From: Streptomyces dysideae
GTDB taxonomy: Bacteria; Actinomycetota; Actinomycetes; Streptomycetales; Streptomycetaceae
Direction of reading: 5' to 3'
DNA: 64,000 nt
NCBI RefSeq assembly: GCF_001514305.1
Contig: NZ_KQ949076.1
Location: 281,678 to 345,677 of the forward strand
Both the position numbers and the translations under genes were made by a program. Position 1 is the first letter of the stretch. Every line of letters begins with the position of its first letter. The notes beneath the pieces were generated by a model. It was not told the origin of the DNA. It saw only the letters and a program-made list of their open reading frames with translations, and did not search any database. Of the stretch, positions 47,470-58,200 are shown piece by piece.

Positions 47470-48543
47470 TTACAGCCCCTTGTGCCCGGCGCCCTTGCCC
47501 CGGCCGCCCTTGTGGGTGCCGTTCTCGGTGCCGTGCTGGCTGTCGTACACCTCGTACGCGTCGACGATACGGCCGACGAGCTTGTGCCGTACGACATCGT
47601 GGGACGACAGCCGGGAGAAGTGGACGTCGTCGAGGCCCTCGAGGATCTCCTGCACCTGCCGCAGACCGGACTTGGTGCCGTTCGGCAGGTCGACCTGCGT
47701 CACGTCACCGGTGATCACGATCTTCGAGTCGAAGCCGAGACGGGTGAGGAACATCTTCATCTGCTCGGGGCTGGTGTTCTGGGCCTCGTCCAGGATGATA
47801 AAAGCATCATTCAAGGTCCGTCCTCGCATGTATGCGAGGGGTGCGACCTCGATCGTCCCGGCCGCCATCAGCCTCGGGATCGAGTCCGGGTCGAGCATGT
47901 CGTGCAGCGCGTCGTACAGCGGGCGCAGGTAGGGGTCGATCTTCTCGTAGAGCGTGCCGGGCAGGAAGCCCAGCCGCTCTCCCGCCTCCACCGCGGGCCG
48001 GGTCAGGATGATGCGGTTGACCTGCTTGGACTGCAGGGCCTGCACCGCCTTCGCCATGGCGAGATAGGTCTTGCCGGTACCGGCGGGGCCGATACCGAAG
48101 ACGATCGTGTGCTTGTCGATCGCGTCGACGTACCGCTTCTGGTTGAGGGTCTTGGGGCGGATCGTGCGGCCGCGCGAGGAGAGGATGTTCTGGGTGAGGA
48201 CCTCGGCAGGGGTTTCCTGGCCGTCGCCCTCGCCGTTCTCACTCGCTCTGAGCATGGCGATCGAGCGTTCCACTGCGTCCTCCGTCATCGGCTGTCCGGT
48301 GCGGAGCACCAGCATCATCTCGTCGAACAGGCGCTGGATGAGGCCGACTTCGGCGGCATCGCCGACCGCGCTGACCTCATTGCCCCGGACATGGATGTCG
48401 GCCGCCGGGAAGGCCTTCTCGATCACGCGCAGCAGGGAGTCGCCGGACCCCAGCACGGTCACCATCGGGTGCTGGGCGGGGACGGTGAACTGTGCTCTCG
48501 CCTGCCCCTGCGCGGGTGTGTGAGCTGTGGGTGTCTGAGTCAT
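47470..48543 (-). CDS. phoH: PhoH-like P-loop ATPase
   Basis: This is a 357-residue PhoH-family ATPase. An N-terminal KH-like region (about 20-110) is followed by the RecA-type core with Walker [30 protein letters not shown], Walker [13 protein letters not shown] and the sensor stretch [14 protein letters not shown]. The family acts in RNA handling with YbeY. ATG 48543 is chosen over a 43-residue upstream extension of biased sequence. The C-terminus is a Gly/Lys/His-rich tail. Confidence 0.93.
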   Translation of the reverse strand: MTQTPTAHTPAQGQARAQFTVPAQHPMVTVLGSGDSLLRVIEKAFPAADIHVRGNEVSAVGDAAEVGLIQRLFDEMMLVLRTGQPMTEDAVERSIAMLRASENGEGDGQETPAEVLTQNILSSRGRTIRPKTLNQKRYVDAIDKHTIVFGIGPAGTGKTYLAMAKAVQALQSKQVNRIILTRPAVEAGERLGFLPGTLYEKIDPYLRPLYDALHDMLDPDSIPRLMAAGTIEVAPLAYMRGRTLNDAFIILDEAQNTSPEQMKMFLTRLGFDSKIVITGDVTQVDLPNGTKSGLRQVQEILEGLDDVHFSRLSSHDVVRHKLVGRIVDAYEVYDSQHGTENGTHKGGRGKGAGHKGL

Positions 48544-48712
48544 GGGCCGGCTCGTAGCCTTGCTCGTCCTCCTCGATACGACGCGCCCGCCACATGGGCG
48601 GCCTGGCGATTTCCAGGGTACGCCGGGGGACTGACAACGCCGTAGGCCTTTTCGGCACGCCTTCCCGGGCACGCCCTGGCGGACACTCCCTGTCAGGCGA
48701 CCGCCGGACCTG

Positions 48713-49864
48713 TCAGGCCGACCGCCGGAACCCGATCGTCGGCACCGCCCGCAGCCGCGGCCACTGTCCCGCCTGCTCCTCGGGCACCAGGCCCGCCAGG
48801 AACGCGTACCGCCGCAGCGCGGCCTGGTCCTGCCGCTGCAGTGACTGCACCTTGCGCCACCACGCCCCGATCTCGGACCAGCCGGGCGCCGACAGGGAGC
48901 CGCCGAACTCCTGGACGGAGAGGGCGGCGGTCAGGCCCGCGAAGGCGAGACGGTCGGCGAGGGGCCAGTCGGCCAGGGTGCCGGTGACGAAACCGGCCAC
49001 GAAGACGTCCCCGGCGCCGGTCGGGTCGAGGGCCTCGACCTCGATCGCGGGCACCTCGGCCGTCTCGCCGGTCCGCCGGTCCACGGCGTACGCACCCTCC
49101 GCACCGAGGGTGACCACGGCGAGCGGTACGTGGTCGGTGAGGGCGTGGGCGGCGGCGCGGGGGCAGTCGGAGCCGGTGTAGCGCATCGCCTCCTCGGCGT
49201 TCGGCAGGAAGGCCTCGCAGTACTCCAGGTCGGCCAGGCCCGCCAGGTCCCAGGCGCCGGTGTCGTCCCAGCCGACGTCGCCGAAGATGCGGGCGCCCTT
49301 GCTCGCGGCCTGGGCGATCCAGGGGGCGCGCTTTCCGGGGGTGAGGGAGGCGATGGCGGCACGCGCGCGGGGCGGGCAGTCGGGGGCCGGCTCCTCCGGG
49401 GGCGGCTCGTGGCCGTGGGAGACCATCGTGCGCTCGCCCTCGTACGCCATGGAGACGGTGACCGGGGAGTGCCAGCCGGGGACCGTGCGGGACGGGGTGA
49501 GGTCGATGCCCTCGCCCTGTTCCAGGGTGTCCCAGCAGTAGTCGCCGTAGTGGTCGTCGCCGAAGGCCGCGGCGAGGGACGTCCTGAGGCCGAGGCGGGC
49601 CAGCGCGGTCGCCATGTTCGCGGCGCCACCGGGGCTCGCCCCCATGCCGCGGGCCCAGGACTCGGTCCCGCGCACCGGGGCGGAGTCGAGCCCGGTGAAG
49701 ATGATGTCGAGGAAGACGGTGCCCGTGAGGTAGACGTCCCAGGGCGGTTCTCCGGGCGCGCGCAGGGCGGCCAGGGGGTCGACCTGGGCCCGGCCGTGCG
49801 GTACCCCTGCGACGGACGACGGTCTCTTTCCGGTGGACGCGGTGGACGCGATGGACGCGGTCAC
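48713..49864 (-). CDS. PfkB-family carbohydrate kinase
   Basis: This is a 383-residue ribokinase-fold kinase. SPGGAANMATALARLGLRTSL gives the N-terminal PfkB signature. ALDPTGAGDVFVAGFVTG contains the C-terminal signature with catalytic Asp. The N-terminal TASIASTASTG comes from 9-bp tandem repeats near 49832-49862. The GTG at 49864 follows GGGAG. The sugar substrate is unknown; the neighbouring glucarate-type dehydratase gene is on the same strand 108 bp away. Confidence 0.88.
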   Translation of the reverse strand: MTASIASTASTGKRPSSVAGVPHGRAQVDPLAALRAPGEPPWDVYLTGTVFLDIIFTGLDSAPVRGTESWARGMGASPGGAANMATALARLGLRTSLAAAFGDDHYGDYCWDTLEQGEGIDLTPSRTVPGWHSPVTVSMAYEGERTMVSHGHEPPPEEPAPDCPPRARAAIASLTPGKRAPWIAQAASKGARIFGDVGWDDTGAWDLAGLADLEYCEAFLPNAEEAMRYTGSDCPRAAAHALTDHVPLAVVTLGAEGAYAVDRRTGETAEVPAIEVEALDPTGAGDVFVAGFVTGTLADWPLADRLAFAGLTAALSVQEFGGSLSAPGWSEIGAWWRKVQSLQRQDQAALRRYAFLAGLVPEEQAGQWPRLRAVPTIGFRRSA

Positions 49865-49972
49865 GATGGCGCTCCCTGACGTGGTGCGGATTGGGCCAGT
49901 CTGCACCACACCACTGACAACGGGCGCTGATCGCGTCGCAGCCGCCCGTCAAGGCGCCGTTGCCCAAGGCGC

Positions 49973-51262
49973 CTACCAGCGAGGCACCGTCGGTGTGACC
50001 CAGTCCGGTTCGGCGACGCGCATGGCCGCCGCGTCGTCCCGCTCGCGCAGCGAACCGTCGTCGTCCAGCCAGCGCCGGTGGAGGAACCGCAGCCGGTCCC
50101 GGTCGAGTTCGACGCCCAGGCCGGGCGCGTCCGGGACGGTGACCTTGCCGCCGTCGAACGTCAGCCGCTTCGTCAGCACGTCCTCCGACTGCCACGGGTA
50201 GTGCGAGTCGCAGGCGTGGTGGAGGTTGGGGACAGTGGCCGCCACGTGGGTCATGGCGGCCAGTGAGATCCCCAGGTGGGTGTTGGAGTGCATGGACACC
50301 CCGACGCCGAACGTCCGGCAGATCGCGGCGAGCTGCTGGGTGTTGCGCAGCCCTCCCCAGTAGTGGTGGTCGGAGAGGACGACCTGGACGGCGTCGCGCG
50401 TGAACGCCTCCTCGATCTCGGCGAAGGTCGTCACACACATGTTGGTGGCGAGCGGCACGTCGGTGCCGGCGGCGACCTCGGCCATGGCGGGCGTACCGAG
50501 CGCCGGGTCCTCCAGGTACTCGAGAACGTCCCCGAGTTCGTTGGCGACCTTCAGCGAAGTGGCCACGCTCCAGGCCCCGTTGGGGTCCAGTCGCAGTGGA
50601 TGCCCGGGGAAGGCCGCCGCCAGTGCCCGTACGGCCGCGATCTCCTCGTCCGGCGGGAAGACGCCACCCTTGAGCTTGAAGGAGGTGAAGCCGTACCGCT
50701 CGGTGAACTTCCGGGCCTGCTCGACGATCCCGGCCGGGTCGACGGCGGCACCCCAGTCGTCCTTCTCGGCCGCCAGGCCCTCGGGATGGTCGGCCCACTT
50801 GTAGAAGAGGTACGCGCTGTACTCCACGGCGTCCCGCAGCTTGCCGCCGAGCAGCGCGTGCACGGGCAGGCCGAGCGCCTTGCCGAGGGCGTCGAGGCAG
50901 GCGACCTCGAACCCGGAGACGACGGACAGCCGCAGCTTGTCGGCGGTCTGGACACCGCGCAGCCCGCCGACGTCGACCTGCCCGGAGACCCGGGAGTCGT
51001 CGACGGCCACCTCGTCCGCGAGACTGAACAGCCCGTTCAGGTCGCTGACCTGACGTCCCTTCAGCCGCTCCGAGAAGGGCCGGGCCAGCTCCAGGTACTT
51101 GGTGTCGCCGTACGTCTCCCCGACGCCGGTGATCCCGTCCGCCGTGACGACCTCCACGATCAGGCGGGGGGTGTACGGCTGGTGCACGCCCTGGGTGTTC
51201 AGCAGCGGCGGGTCGGCGACGAGGATCGGGGTCAGCTGTATGTCAGCGATGGTGAGGTTCAC
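49973..51262 (-). CDS. Enolase-superfamily D-glucarate dehydratase-type enzyme
   Basis: This is a 429-residue acid-sugar dehydratase of the glucarate dehydratase branch. It has the capping-domain start VNLTIADIQLTPILVADPPLLN, the catalytic KxK (SFKLKGGVF), metal ligands in LRLDPNGAWS and LEDPALG, ATNMCVT, and the catalytic His in MHSNTHLGISLAA. GTG 51262 is chosen because GGAGA precedes it. A divergent IclR-type gene across 105 bp is the likely regulator. The exact acid sugar cannot be settled from sequence alone. Confidence 0.87.
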   Translation of the reverse strand: MNLTIADIQLTPILVADPPLLNTQGVHQPYTPRLIVEVVTADGITGVGETYGDTKYLELARPFSERLKGRQVSDLNGLFSLADEVAVDDSRVSGQVDVGGLRGVQTADKLRLSVVSGFEVACLDALGKALGLPVHALLGGKLRDAVEYSAYLFYKWADHPEGLAAEKDDWGAAVDPAGIVEQARKFTERYGFTSFKLKGGVFPPDEEIAAVRALAAAFPGHPLRLDPNGAWSVATSLKVANELGDVLEYLEDPALGTPAMAEVAAGTDVPLATNMCVTTFAEIEEAFTRDAVQVVLSDHHYWGGLRNTQQLAAICRTFGVGVSMHSNTHLGISLAAMTHVAATVPNLHHACDSHYPWQSEDVLTKRLTFDGGKVTVPDAPGLGVELDRDRLRFLHRRWLDDDGSLRERDDAAAMRVAEPDWVTPTVPRW

Positions 51263-51289
51263 AGGGCGGCCATCTCCACATGCAGACGT

Positions 51290-51307
51290 CATCCATGTAT
51301 GAGGATG
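51290..51307. promoter_or_regulatory. Candidate IclR operator
   Basis: CATCC (51290-51294) and GGATG (51303-51307) form an inverted repeat with an 8-base AT-rich spacer. It lies in the only gap between the divergent dehydratase and IclR genes. It is a plausible autoregulatory site. Confidence 0.5.
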
Positions 51308-51367
51308 AAGGTTAGATACGCGAACCACCACCGTCAATGGCCCGTCACCCGCGCTTACGATCGGCAC

Positions 51368-52150
51368 ATGTCAGAGACAGGGGGCGTCCGCGAGGTGAAG
51401 TCCGCGGCCCGCACGGTCGAGTTGTTGGAGCTCCTCGCCGCGCGCGGCGACCGCCCGGCACGCCTTCAGGAGCTGGCCGACGAGCTGGACGTGCCGCGCA
51501 GCTCCATGTACGCGCTGCTCCAGACCCTGATCTCACGTGGCTGGGTCCGCACCGATGTCACCGGCTCCCTCTACGGCATCGGCATCCACGCCCTGCTCAC
51601 CGGCACCAGCTACCTCGACTCCGACCCTCGCGTCCGGGTCGTACGCCCGTATCTCGACGAGGCGTCGGAGGCGCTGGGCGAGACGATCCACCTGGGCCGG
51701 CTGGACGGCCGGGACGTGGCGTATCTGGCGACGCGCGAGTCGCACGAGTACCTGCGCACGATCAGCCGGGTGGGCCGGCGCCTCCCCGCCCACGTCGGCG
51801 CCCTGGGCAAGGCACTCCTGGCCGAACACCCGGACGCCGACCTGCCCGAGGGCCCGTACGAGGCCCTCACCCCCAACTCCCACACCACCCGGGAGTCCCT
51901 GGCGGCAGACCTGGCGGAGATCCGGGCACGCGGCTACTCGATCGACCACGAGGAGGGCGTCCCCGGCATCATCGGCTTCGGCTTCGCGCTCCGCTACGAC
52001 GATCCCGCACAGGACGCGATCAGCTGCTCGGTACCGGTGACCCGACTGACGCCGGCACACGAGGAGCGGATCGTGGCGGTGATGCGGGAGATCAGGACGA
52101 AGATCGAGACGACGGCACCTGCGGCGGGCGGGGCCGTGAGCTGGCGTTAG
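51368..52150 (+). CDS. IclR-family transcriptional regulator
   Basis: This is a 260-residue IclR protein. The N-terminal winged helix (KSAARTVELLELLAARGDRPARLQELADELDVPRSSMYALLQTLISRGWV) is followed by the ligand domain with GRLDGRDVAYLATRES, LPAHVGALGKALLAEH and GYSIDHEEGVPGIIGFGFAL. It is divergent from the glucarate-type dehydratase and likely controls it in response to the acid sugar or its product. The ATG is preceded by only a weak Shine-Dalgarno. Confidence 0.9.
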   Translation: MSETGGVREVKSAARTVELLELLAARGDRPARLQELADELDVPRSSMYALLQTLISRGWVRTDVTGSLYGIGIHALLTGTSYLDSDPRVRVVRPYLDEASEALGETIHLGRLDGRDVAYLATRESHEYLRTISRVGRRLPAHVGALGKALLAEHPDADLPEGPYEALTPNSHTTRESLAADLAEIRARGYSIDHEEGVPGIIGFGFALRYDDPAQDAISCSVPVTRLTPAHEERIVAVMREIRTKIETTAPAAGGAVSWR

Positions 52151-52228
52151 CGTCCGCGACGGACCTGCCTGGCCGGCCTGAGGCGGGCCACCGCCGAGGC
52201 TGGGCGGTGCTCGTCGGCTCAGCGTGGT

Positions 52229-52540
52229 CGCTCGGCGCGGCGCTCAGCCCGGCGGCCGGCCCGGCGGCCGCGTGGCGCTCAGCCCGGCGGCCGGCCCGGC
52301 GGCCGCGTGGCACTCCGCCCGGCGGCCGGGCGCTCCGCCCGGCGCTCCGCCCGGCGGTCGGCCCCGGCCCGGCGGTCGGCCCGGCGGTCGGCCCGGCGGT
52401 CGGCCCGGCGGTCGGCCCGGCGGTCGGCCCGGCGGTCGGCCCGGCGGTCGGCCCGGCGGTCGGCCCGGCGGTCGGCCCGGCGGTCGGCCCGGCGGTCGGC
52501 CCGGCGGTCGGCCCGGCGGTCGGCCCGGCGGTCGGCGCAC
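52229..52540. repeat. GC-rich minisatellite with about 14 perfect 12-bp units
   Basis: From about 52369 to 52537 the 12-bp unit GGCGGTCGGCCC is repeated about 14 times without change. Upstream (52240-52310) a longer unit of about 33-35 bp (CGCTCAGCCCGGCGGCCGGC plus CCGGCGGCCGCGTGG) is present twice and then decays. All six frames are open through it, so the long reading frames are artefacts. It lies in the intergenic stretch 52151-52630, which contains no gene. Confidence 0.92.
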
Positions 52541-52630
52541 GATACCGGTCGTGGCGATCCCGGTGGACGCGGACGCCCCCGCCGTGCCCGCCCGGCGGGC
52601 CTACGAGGCGGCGGGAGCCGCAGCGGGCGG

Positions 52631-53623
52631 TCAGCCGAACTCGTACGCCTCCACCTCGGCGAGATACCGCGCCCGCCGCTCCTCGTCGTGCTCCAGGAAG
52701 GACGCGAGGAACGAGTTGCAGGCCAGCTCACGCAACCGGTCCTCGCTCAGCCCCAGGGTCTGCCCTACGGCGTCGAAGTTGTCGCCGGCGTAGCCGCCGA
52801 AGTAGGCGGGGTCGTCGGAGTTGACCGTGCAGAGCAGCCCGGCGTCGAGCATGGCGGGCAGCGGGTGGTCGGCGAGGACGTCGACGGTACGCAGCCGGAC
52901 GTTGGACAGCGGGCACAGGGTCAGCGGGATGCGCTCACGGACCAGACGGGCCACCAGCTCCTCGTCCTCCATGCAGCGCAGCCCGTGGTCGATACGCTCG
53001 ACGCCGAGGACGTCCAGGGCCTCGGTGATGTACGCGGGCGGCCCCTCCTCACCGGCGTGCGCGACCCGGCGCAGACCGAGGGCGGCGGCGGCCTCGTACA
53101 CCTCGCGGAACTTCACCGGCGGATGTCCGACCTCGGCCGAGTCGAGCCCGATGCCGACGATGCGGTCCAGGTAGGGCTTGGCGGCCTCCAGGGTCGCCAT
53201 GGCCGAGTCGGCGGACTCGTCGCGCAGGAAGCAGAGGATGAGCTGGGTGCTGACCCCGTGGTTGTCCTCACTGCTCCCCAGCGCGCGCCACAGCCCCTCC
53301 ACGACCGTGCCCATGCCGACGCCGCGCGCGAGGTGCGCCTGCGGGTCGAAGAAGATCTCCGCGTGCCGTACGCCCTGGGCGGCGGCGCGGGCGAGGTAGG
53401 CGTTCGCGAGGTCCTCGAAGTCCCGCTCGGTGCGCAGGACGGCCATGAGCTCGTAGTACAGGTTCAGGAAGGACTGCAGGTCCTCGAACCGGTACGCCTT
53501 GCGGAGCGCCTCGGTGTCGGCGTACGGCAGCTCGACGCCGTTGCGGGTGGCGAGCTCGAAGGCGAGTTCCGGCTCCAGGGTGCCTTCGATGTGGAGGTGC
53601 AGTTCTGCTTTGGGGAGGGACAT
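52631..53623 (-). CDS. add: Adenosine/adenine deaminase
   Basis: This is a 330-residue amidohydrolase. It shows metal-binding KAELHLHIEG, the catalytic HAGEEG, DHG in ERIDHGLRC, and SDDPAYFGG with the last metal ligand and substrate contact. EIFFDPQAHLARG is closer to adenine deaminases (ADE type) than to the E. coli adenosine deaminase. The substrate may therefore be adenine, adenosine or a relative. The start at 53623 is well supported by MSLPKAELHLH. Confidence 0.87.
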   Translation of the reverse strand: MSLPKAELHLHIEGTLEPELAFELATRNGVELPYADTEALRKAYRFEDLQSFLNLYYELMAVLRTERDFEDLANAYLARAAAQGVRHAEIFFDPQAHLARGVGMGTVVEGLWRALGSSEDNHGVSTQLILCFLRDESADSAMATLEAAKPYLDRIVGIGLDSAEVGHPPVKFREVYEAAAALGLRRVAHAGEEGPPAYITEALDVLGVERIDHGLRCMEDEELVARLVRERIPLTLCPLSNVRLRTVDVLADHPLPAMLDAGLLCTVNSDDPAYFGGYAGDNFDAVGQTLGLSEDRLRELACNSFLASFLEHDEERRARYLAEVEAYEFG

Positions 53624-53643
53624 CGCAGCATGGTACGAGGGTT

Positions 53644-54552
53644 CTACCGCCGTTTCGGAACCGGTACCCGCAGCAGATCGTGCGCCACCGTCAGCTCGCC
53701 CTCGAACCCGGCGGCCCGTGCCTGCCGCTCGAACTCGTCGGGTTCGGAGTAGCGCTGGCTGAAGTGGGTGAGCACGAGATGCCGTACGCCGGCGTCGCGC
53801 GCGACGGTGGCGGCCTGCCCGGCGGTGAGGTGCCCGTGCTCGACGGCGAGCTCGATGTCCGCGTCGAGGAAGGTCGACTCGATGACGAGCATGTCGCAGC
53901 CGTCGGCGAGGGCGTGCACGCCGTCGCAGAGCCGGGTGTCCATGACGAACGCGAACCGCTGGCCCCTGCGGGTCTCGCTGACGTCGTCGAGGGACACGCC
54001 GTCGAGAACGCCCTCGCGCTGGATCCGCCCGATGTCCGGGCCCTTGATGCCGTGGGCGGCGAGCCGTTCGGGCAGCATGCGGCGCCCGTCGGGCTCGACG
54101 AGCCGGTAGCCGTACGACTCGACGGGGTGGGACAGCTTGCGGGCCTCCAGCGTGTAGCTGCCGGTGACGGCGAGGACGCCGCCGTCTCCGGCGACCGGCG
54201 CCTGGGTGAGTTCGACGGTCTCGCGGTAGGCGGTGGCGTACCGGAGGCGGTCGAAGAAGCGCTGGCCGGAACGCGGGTAGTGGGCGGAGATCTCGTGCGG
54301 CACCTTGTCGAGGTTGATGCGCTGGATGACTCCCGCGAGGCCCAGCGAGTGGTCTCCGTGGAAATGCGTGACGCAGATCCGGTCGAGGTCGTGCGCGGCG
54401 GCGCCTGCGCGCACCATCTGCCGCTGCGTGCCCTCACCGGGGTCGAAGAGGATGCCCTCCCCGTCCCACCTGAGCAGGTAGCCGTTGTGGTTGCGGTGCC
54501 GGGTGGGGACCTGGCTGGCGGTGCCGAGGACCACCAATTCACGTACGGACAC
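53644..54552 (-). CDS. rnz: Ribonuclease Z
   Basis: This is a 302-residue metallo-beta-lactamase fold RNase Z that cuts tRNA precursors at the 3' end. The zinc motif [13 protein letters not shown] is intact, with later ligands in FVMDTRLCD and [11 protein letters not shown], and GYRLVEPDG in the exosite-flanking region. It lies 21 bp downstream of the HIT gene in the same orientation. Length and start fit the family. Confidence 0.93.
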   Translation of the reverse strand: MSVRELVVLGTASQVPTRHRNHNGYLLRWDGEGILFDPGEGTQRQMVRAGAAAHDLDRICVTHFHGDHSLGLAGVIQRINLDKVPHEISAHYPRSGQRFFDRLRYATAYRETVELTQAPVAGDGGVLAVTGSYTLEARKLSHPVESYGYRLVEPDGRRMLPERLAAHGIKGPDIGRIQREGVLDGVSLDDVSETRRGQRFAFVMDTRLCDGVHALADGCDMLVIESTFLDADIELAVEHGHLTAGQAATVARDAGVRHLVLTHFSQRYSEPDEFERQARAAGFEGELTVAHDLLRVPVPKRR

Positions 54553-54573
54553 GGAGACTTACGTCCTTCGGAG

Positions 54574-54927
54574 TTACCCCGGGGGCCACTGCATGCCGCG
54601 GCCGCCGAGGACATGGGCGTGGGCGTGGAAGACGGTCTGGCCGGCGCCGGGCCCCGTGTTGAAGACGATCCGATAGCTCTCGAGCTTGTCCTCGTCGGCG
54701 ACCGCCTCGGTCTCGCGCAGGATGTCCGCGGTGAGGGCGGGGTCGGCGGTGGCGAGTTCGGCGACGGTCGGGTAGTGCGCCTTGGGGATCACCAGGACGT
54801 GGGTCGGTGCCTGGGGGTTGATGTCCCGGAACGCGATGGTCGTCTCGGTCTCCCGCACGATCGTCGCCGGGACGTGCCCCGCGACGATCCTGCAGAACAG
54901 ACAGTCGTCCTGCGGCTCCCCTGCCAT
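54574..54927 (-). CDS. HIT-family (histidine triad) nucleotide hydrolase
   Basis: This is a 117-residue HinT-type protein. CLFCRIVAGHVPA with the zinc-type cysteines lies at the N-terminus, and the histidine triad HAHAHVLGG at about residues 100-108. It hydrolyses nucleoside phosphoramidates in related enzymes. The order with rnz is typical of the neighbourhood. Confidence 0.93.
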   Translation of the reverse strand: MAGEPQDDCLFCRIVAGHVPATIVRETETTIAFRDINPQAPTHVLVIPKAHYPTVAELATADPALTADILRETEAVADEDKLESYRIVFNTGPGAGQTVFHAHAHVLGGRGMQWPPG

Positions 54928-54971
54928 GCGTGTGCCTCCTCACGCCGGATGATCCGTACGAGGGCATGCTA

Positions 54972-55138
54972 GTGCCCCAACAGGCGACATTCGCCCCGTC
55001 GCGACGCCCGGCACGCTCCCCCACTCGCCGCACCGGGCACAAACCCAAGTACGTCCAGTACGAGGGCTTGTACCCGGCACGCCGAGAGCACGCACCGGAC
55101 GCCGCTCCTTGACGGGCGAACGTTGCCTGCCGGGGCAC
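54972..55138. mobile_element. 167-bp MITE-like element with 25-bp imperfect terminal repeats
   Basis: The left end (54972-54996, starting GTGCCCCAACAGGCGACATT) and right end (55114-55138) are inverted repeats matching 21 of 25. The internal 100 bp is about 90% identical, in reverse, to that at 59816-59965. There is no coding capacity. It lies between the HIT gene and the tricorn gene 3' end. Confidence 0.72.
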
Positions 55139-55206
55139 CAGCTATGCGGCCCTGGTCCGGGGGCGGAGCCCCCAGGGACGCGCACCCCCACGCACCCGCG
55201 CAGGAC

Positions 55207-58200
55207 TCACAGCTCCGGCAACCCCGGCGCCACCTTCGCCCCCCGCTCCTCCAACCCCGCCAGCGCGATCCGGATCGCCTCGTCCAGCTGCGCGTCCCGC
55301 CCCGCCGCATAGTCCTGCGGCCGCTGCAGCACCTCCACATCCGGATCCACGCCGTGGTTCTCCACACCCCAGTCGTAACCCTCGAGCCAGATCGCGTACT
55401 TGGGCTGAGTGATCCGCGTGCCGTCGACCAGCCGGTACCGGTTGTCGATACCGATCACGCCACCCCACGTCCGCGTACCGACCACCGGCCCGATCCCCAG
55501 CGCCTTGATCGCCGCGTTGACGATGTCCCCGTCGGACCCGGAGAACTCGTTCGCGACGGCGACGACAGGCCCCCGAGGCGCGGCCTCCGGATAGCTGAAC
55601 GGCCGCATGCCGCGCGGCACGCACCACCCGACGATCCGCCGGGCCAGCTTCTCGATGACGAGCTGGGAGGTGTGCCCGCCACGGTTCTCACGGACGTCGA
55701 CGACCAGCCCGTCCCGCGCCACCTCCACCCGTAGGTCACGGTGGATCTGCGCCCACCCGGGCGCCTGCATGTCCGGCACATGCAGATAACCCAGCCGGCC
55801 ACCGGACTGCGCATGGACGTACGCCCGCCGGTCGGCCACCCACGCGTGGTACCGCAACGGCTCCTCGTCCGCGATCGGCACCACGACCGCGTGCCGCAAC
55901 TCCCCTCCCCCGGACGGCGAGATCGTCAGCTCCGTCGCCTTCCCCGCCGTGCCGACCAGCAGCGGCCCGGGCCCGGTCACCGAGTCCACCGGCACCCCGC
56001 CCACCGCGACGATCGCGTCCCCGGCCCGCACCGCGACCCCGGGCGCCGCCAGCGGAGCCCGGGCGTTCGGGTCGGACGTCTCCGACGGCAGGATCCGGTC
56101 GATGCGCCAACTGCCGTCCGTATGGCGGGAGATGTCGGCGCCCATCAGTCCCTGCCGGGCACCGCTGCCGTATCCCCCGCGGGGCGCGACGTACGCGTGC
56201 GAGGTGCCCAGCTCGCCCTGCACCTCGTACAGCAGGTCCACCAGGTCGTCGTGGGTGGCGATCCGGTCCAGCAGCGGCCGGTAGCGGTCGAGTACGCCGT
56301 CCCAGTCGACGCCGTTCATGTCCGGCCGCCAGTACTGGTCCCGCATGATGCGGCCGGTCTCCTCGTACATCTGCCGCCACTCGGCCGCCGGATCGACGGT
56401 CTGCCGTACGCGTCCCAGATCCACGGTGATGTTCGAGTCACTGTCGTCGTCGCTCGACGCGCGCCGGTCGCTCGGTACGACCTTCAGCTTGCTGTCGGTC
56501 CACAGCAGCACCCGCTTGCCGTCGCCGCTGACCTCGAAGTGGTCGGCGTCGGCTGCGAGATGCTCGACGCGCTGCTGGACGAGGTCGTAGCGCTCCAGCT
56601 CGGTCTTCGGGTCGGGGTCGTCCGGCGTGGCCCGGGAGGCACCGAGCGCCCCCCGCACAGGGTGGCGTAGCCACAGCACGCCGTCCTTCGCGGCCCGCAG
56701 GTTGCTGTACCGCGCCGCCTCCACCGGGAACGGCACGATCCGGTCGGCGAGCCCTTCGAGGTCTATGCGGGTCGTCGGGGTGCCCTCGCTGTCGGGGGTC
56801 TCGTCCTTGTCCGGCGCGTCGAAGGGGCGGCCGTGCCGCTGCGGTCCGAAGGGGGACGGGGTGGTGGCCGCGAGGGTGATCAGGTGCGGGCGGGAGCCCT
56901 CCACGAACGCCAGGTCGAAGGCGTGCTCGTCGTAGACCGGGTCGAAGGCACGCGTGGACAGGAACGCCAGGTGTTTGCCGTCCTGGGTGAAGGCGGGCGC
57001 GTAGTCCTGGAAGCGCAGCGGTGTCGCCTCGGTGACCGACAGGTCGGTGGTGTTGGCGAGCTTCAGCTGGCTCAGGGGTTCGGGGCCGGGGTGCGACCAG
57101 GCGAGCCAGGCCGAGTCGGGCGAGAAGACCAGGCCGGACACGTCGCCGTCCTCGCTGCGGTCGAGTTCGCGCACCTCGCCGGTCTCGCGCTCGACGAGCA
57201 GCACCCGCCCGTCGTGCGCGGCGACCGCGGCCCGGCTGCCGTCCGGCGCCATGGCGAGGTCGAGGACCCGGCCCAGCTGCCCGGCGGCCAGCCGGCGCGG
57301 GGTGGCGCCCGGGGCCAGTCCGGTGGTGGGCGCGAACTCCAGGGCGTCGTCACCCTCGGCGTCCGTCACCCACACCACCCAGTCCTCGCCCTCGGCGCGG
57401 AAGGTACGCGGCCGCCGGGCCCGTACGCCGGGTTCGGCGGCGAGCGCGCGGGTGGGGCCGGCGCGGTGGGTGACCCAGTGGACGGCGCCTCGGACGGAGA
57501 CCGCGCTGCCGCGCGCGGTGTGGTCGGGGGACGCCGACCCGAACCAGCGGCCGGCGTTCACCGGGAACGGCTGCCGGTCGGTGCGCTGCCCGCCGAGCCG
57601 GATGTCGAGGCGGCGCGGCTCGGCCCCGTCGAGGTCGTCCAGCAGCCACAGTTCACCGGCGGAGACGTAGACGACCCGGCTGCCGTCGCTGGAGGCGTGC
57701 CGGGCGTAATACCCGTCGACGGGACTGTGCCGCCGTAGATCCGACCCGTCGGCGAGCGAGGAGTAGACGGCGCCGACGCCCTCGTGGTCGGAGAGGAACG
57801 CGATCCTCGCCCCGACCCACATGGGGTACTCGATGTTGCCGTCCAGCTCCTCATGCAGCCGTACGAAATCACCCTCGCCGGCCGGGTCGATCCACAGCTT
57901 CCCCGCCGTACCGCCCCGGTAGCGCTTCCACCGCGCCGCCTCCATGCTCATCGGCGCGGACAGCAGCACGGTGTGCGGGCCGTGGACGACGTCGCCTACG
58001 GGGCCGTACGGCAGGGTCGTGGCCGGGCCGCCGTCGAGTGGGACGGCGTGTGCCCAGGTGCGGCGCAGGGTGGCCTGGCCGTGGCTGGTGATCGCGAGGA
58101 CCTGGCCCTCGGGGGTCCAGCCGCGTACCCGGGTCTGCCAACTGCCCCAGTGCGTCAGGCGCTTGGCGGGACCGCCGTCGACCGGCGCGATGTGCACCTC

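Noticed and set aside
52353..52540. CRISPR array
   Set aside because: The 12-bp units are contiguous with no unique spacers, and no cas genes are present. No CRISPR array was seen anywhere in the window.
52307..53752. 481-codon plus-strand open frame through the minisatellite
   Set aside because: The repeat is open in all six frames, and the remainder is antisense to the adenosine deaminase gene.
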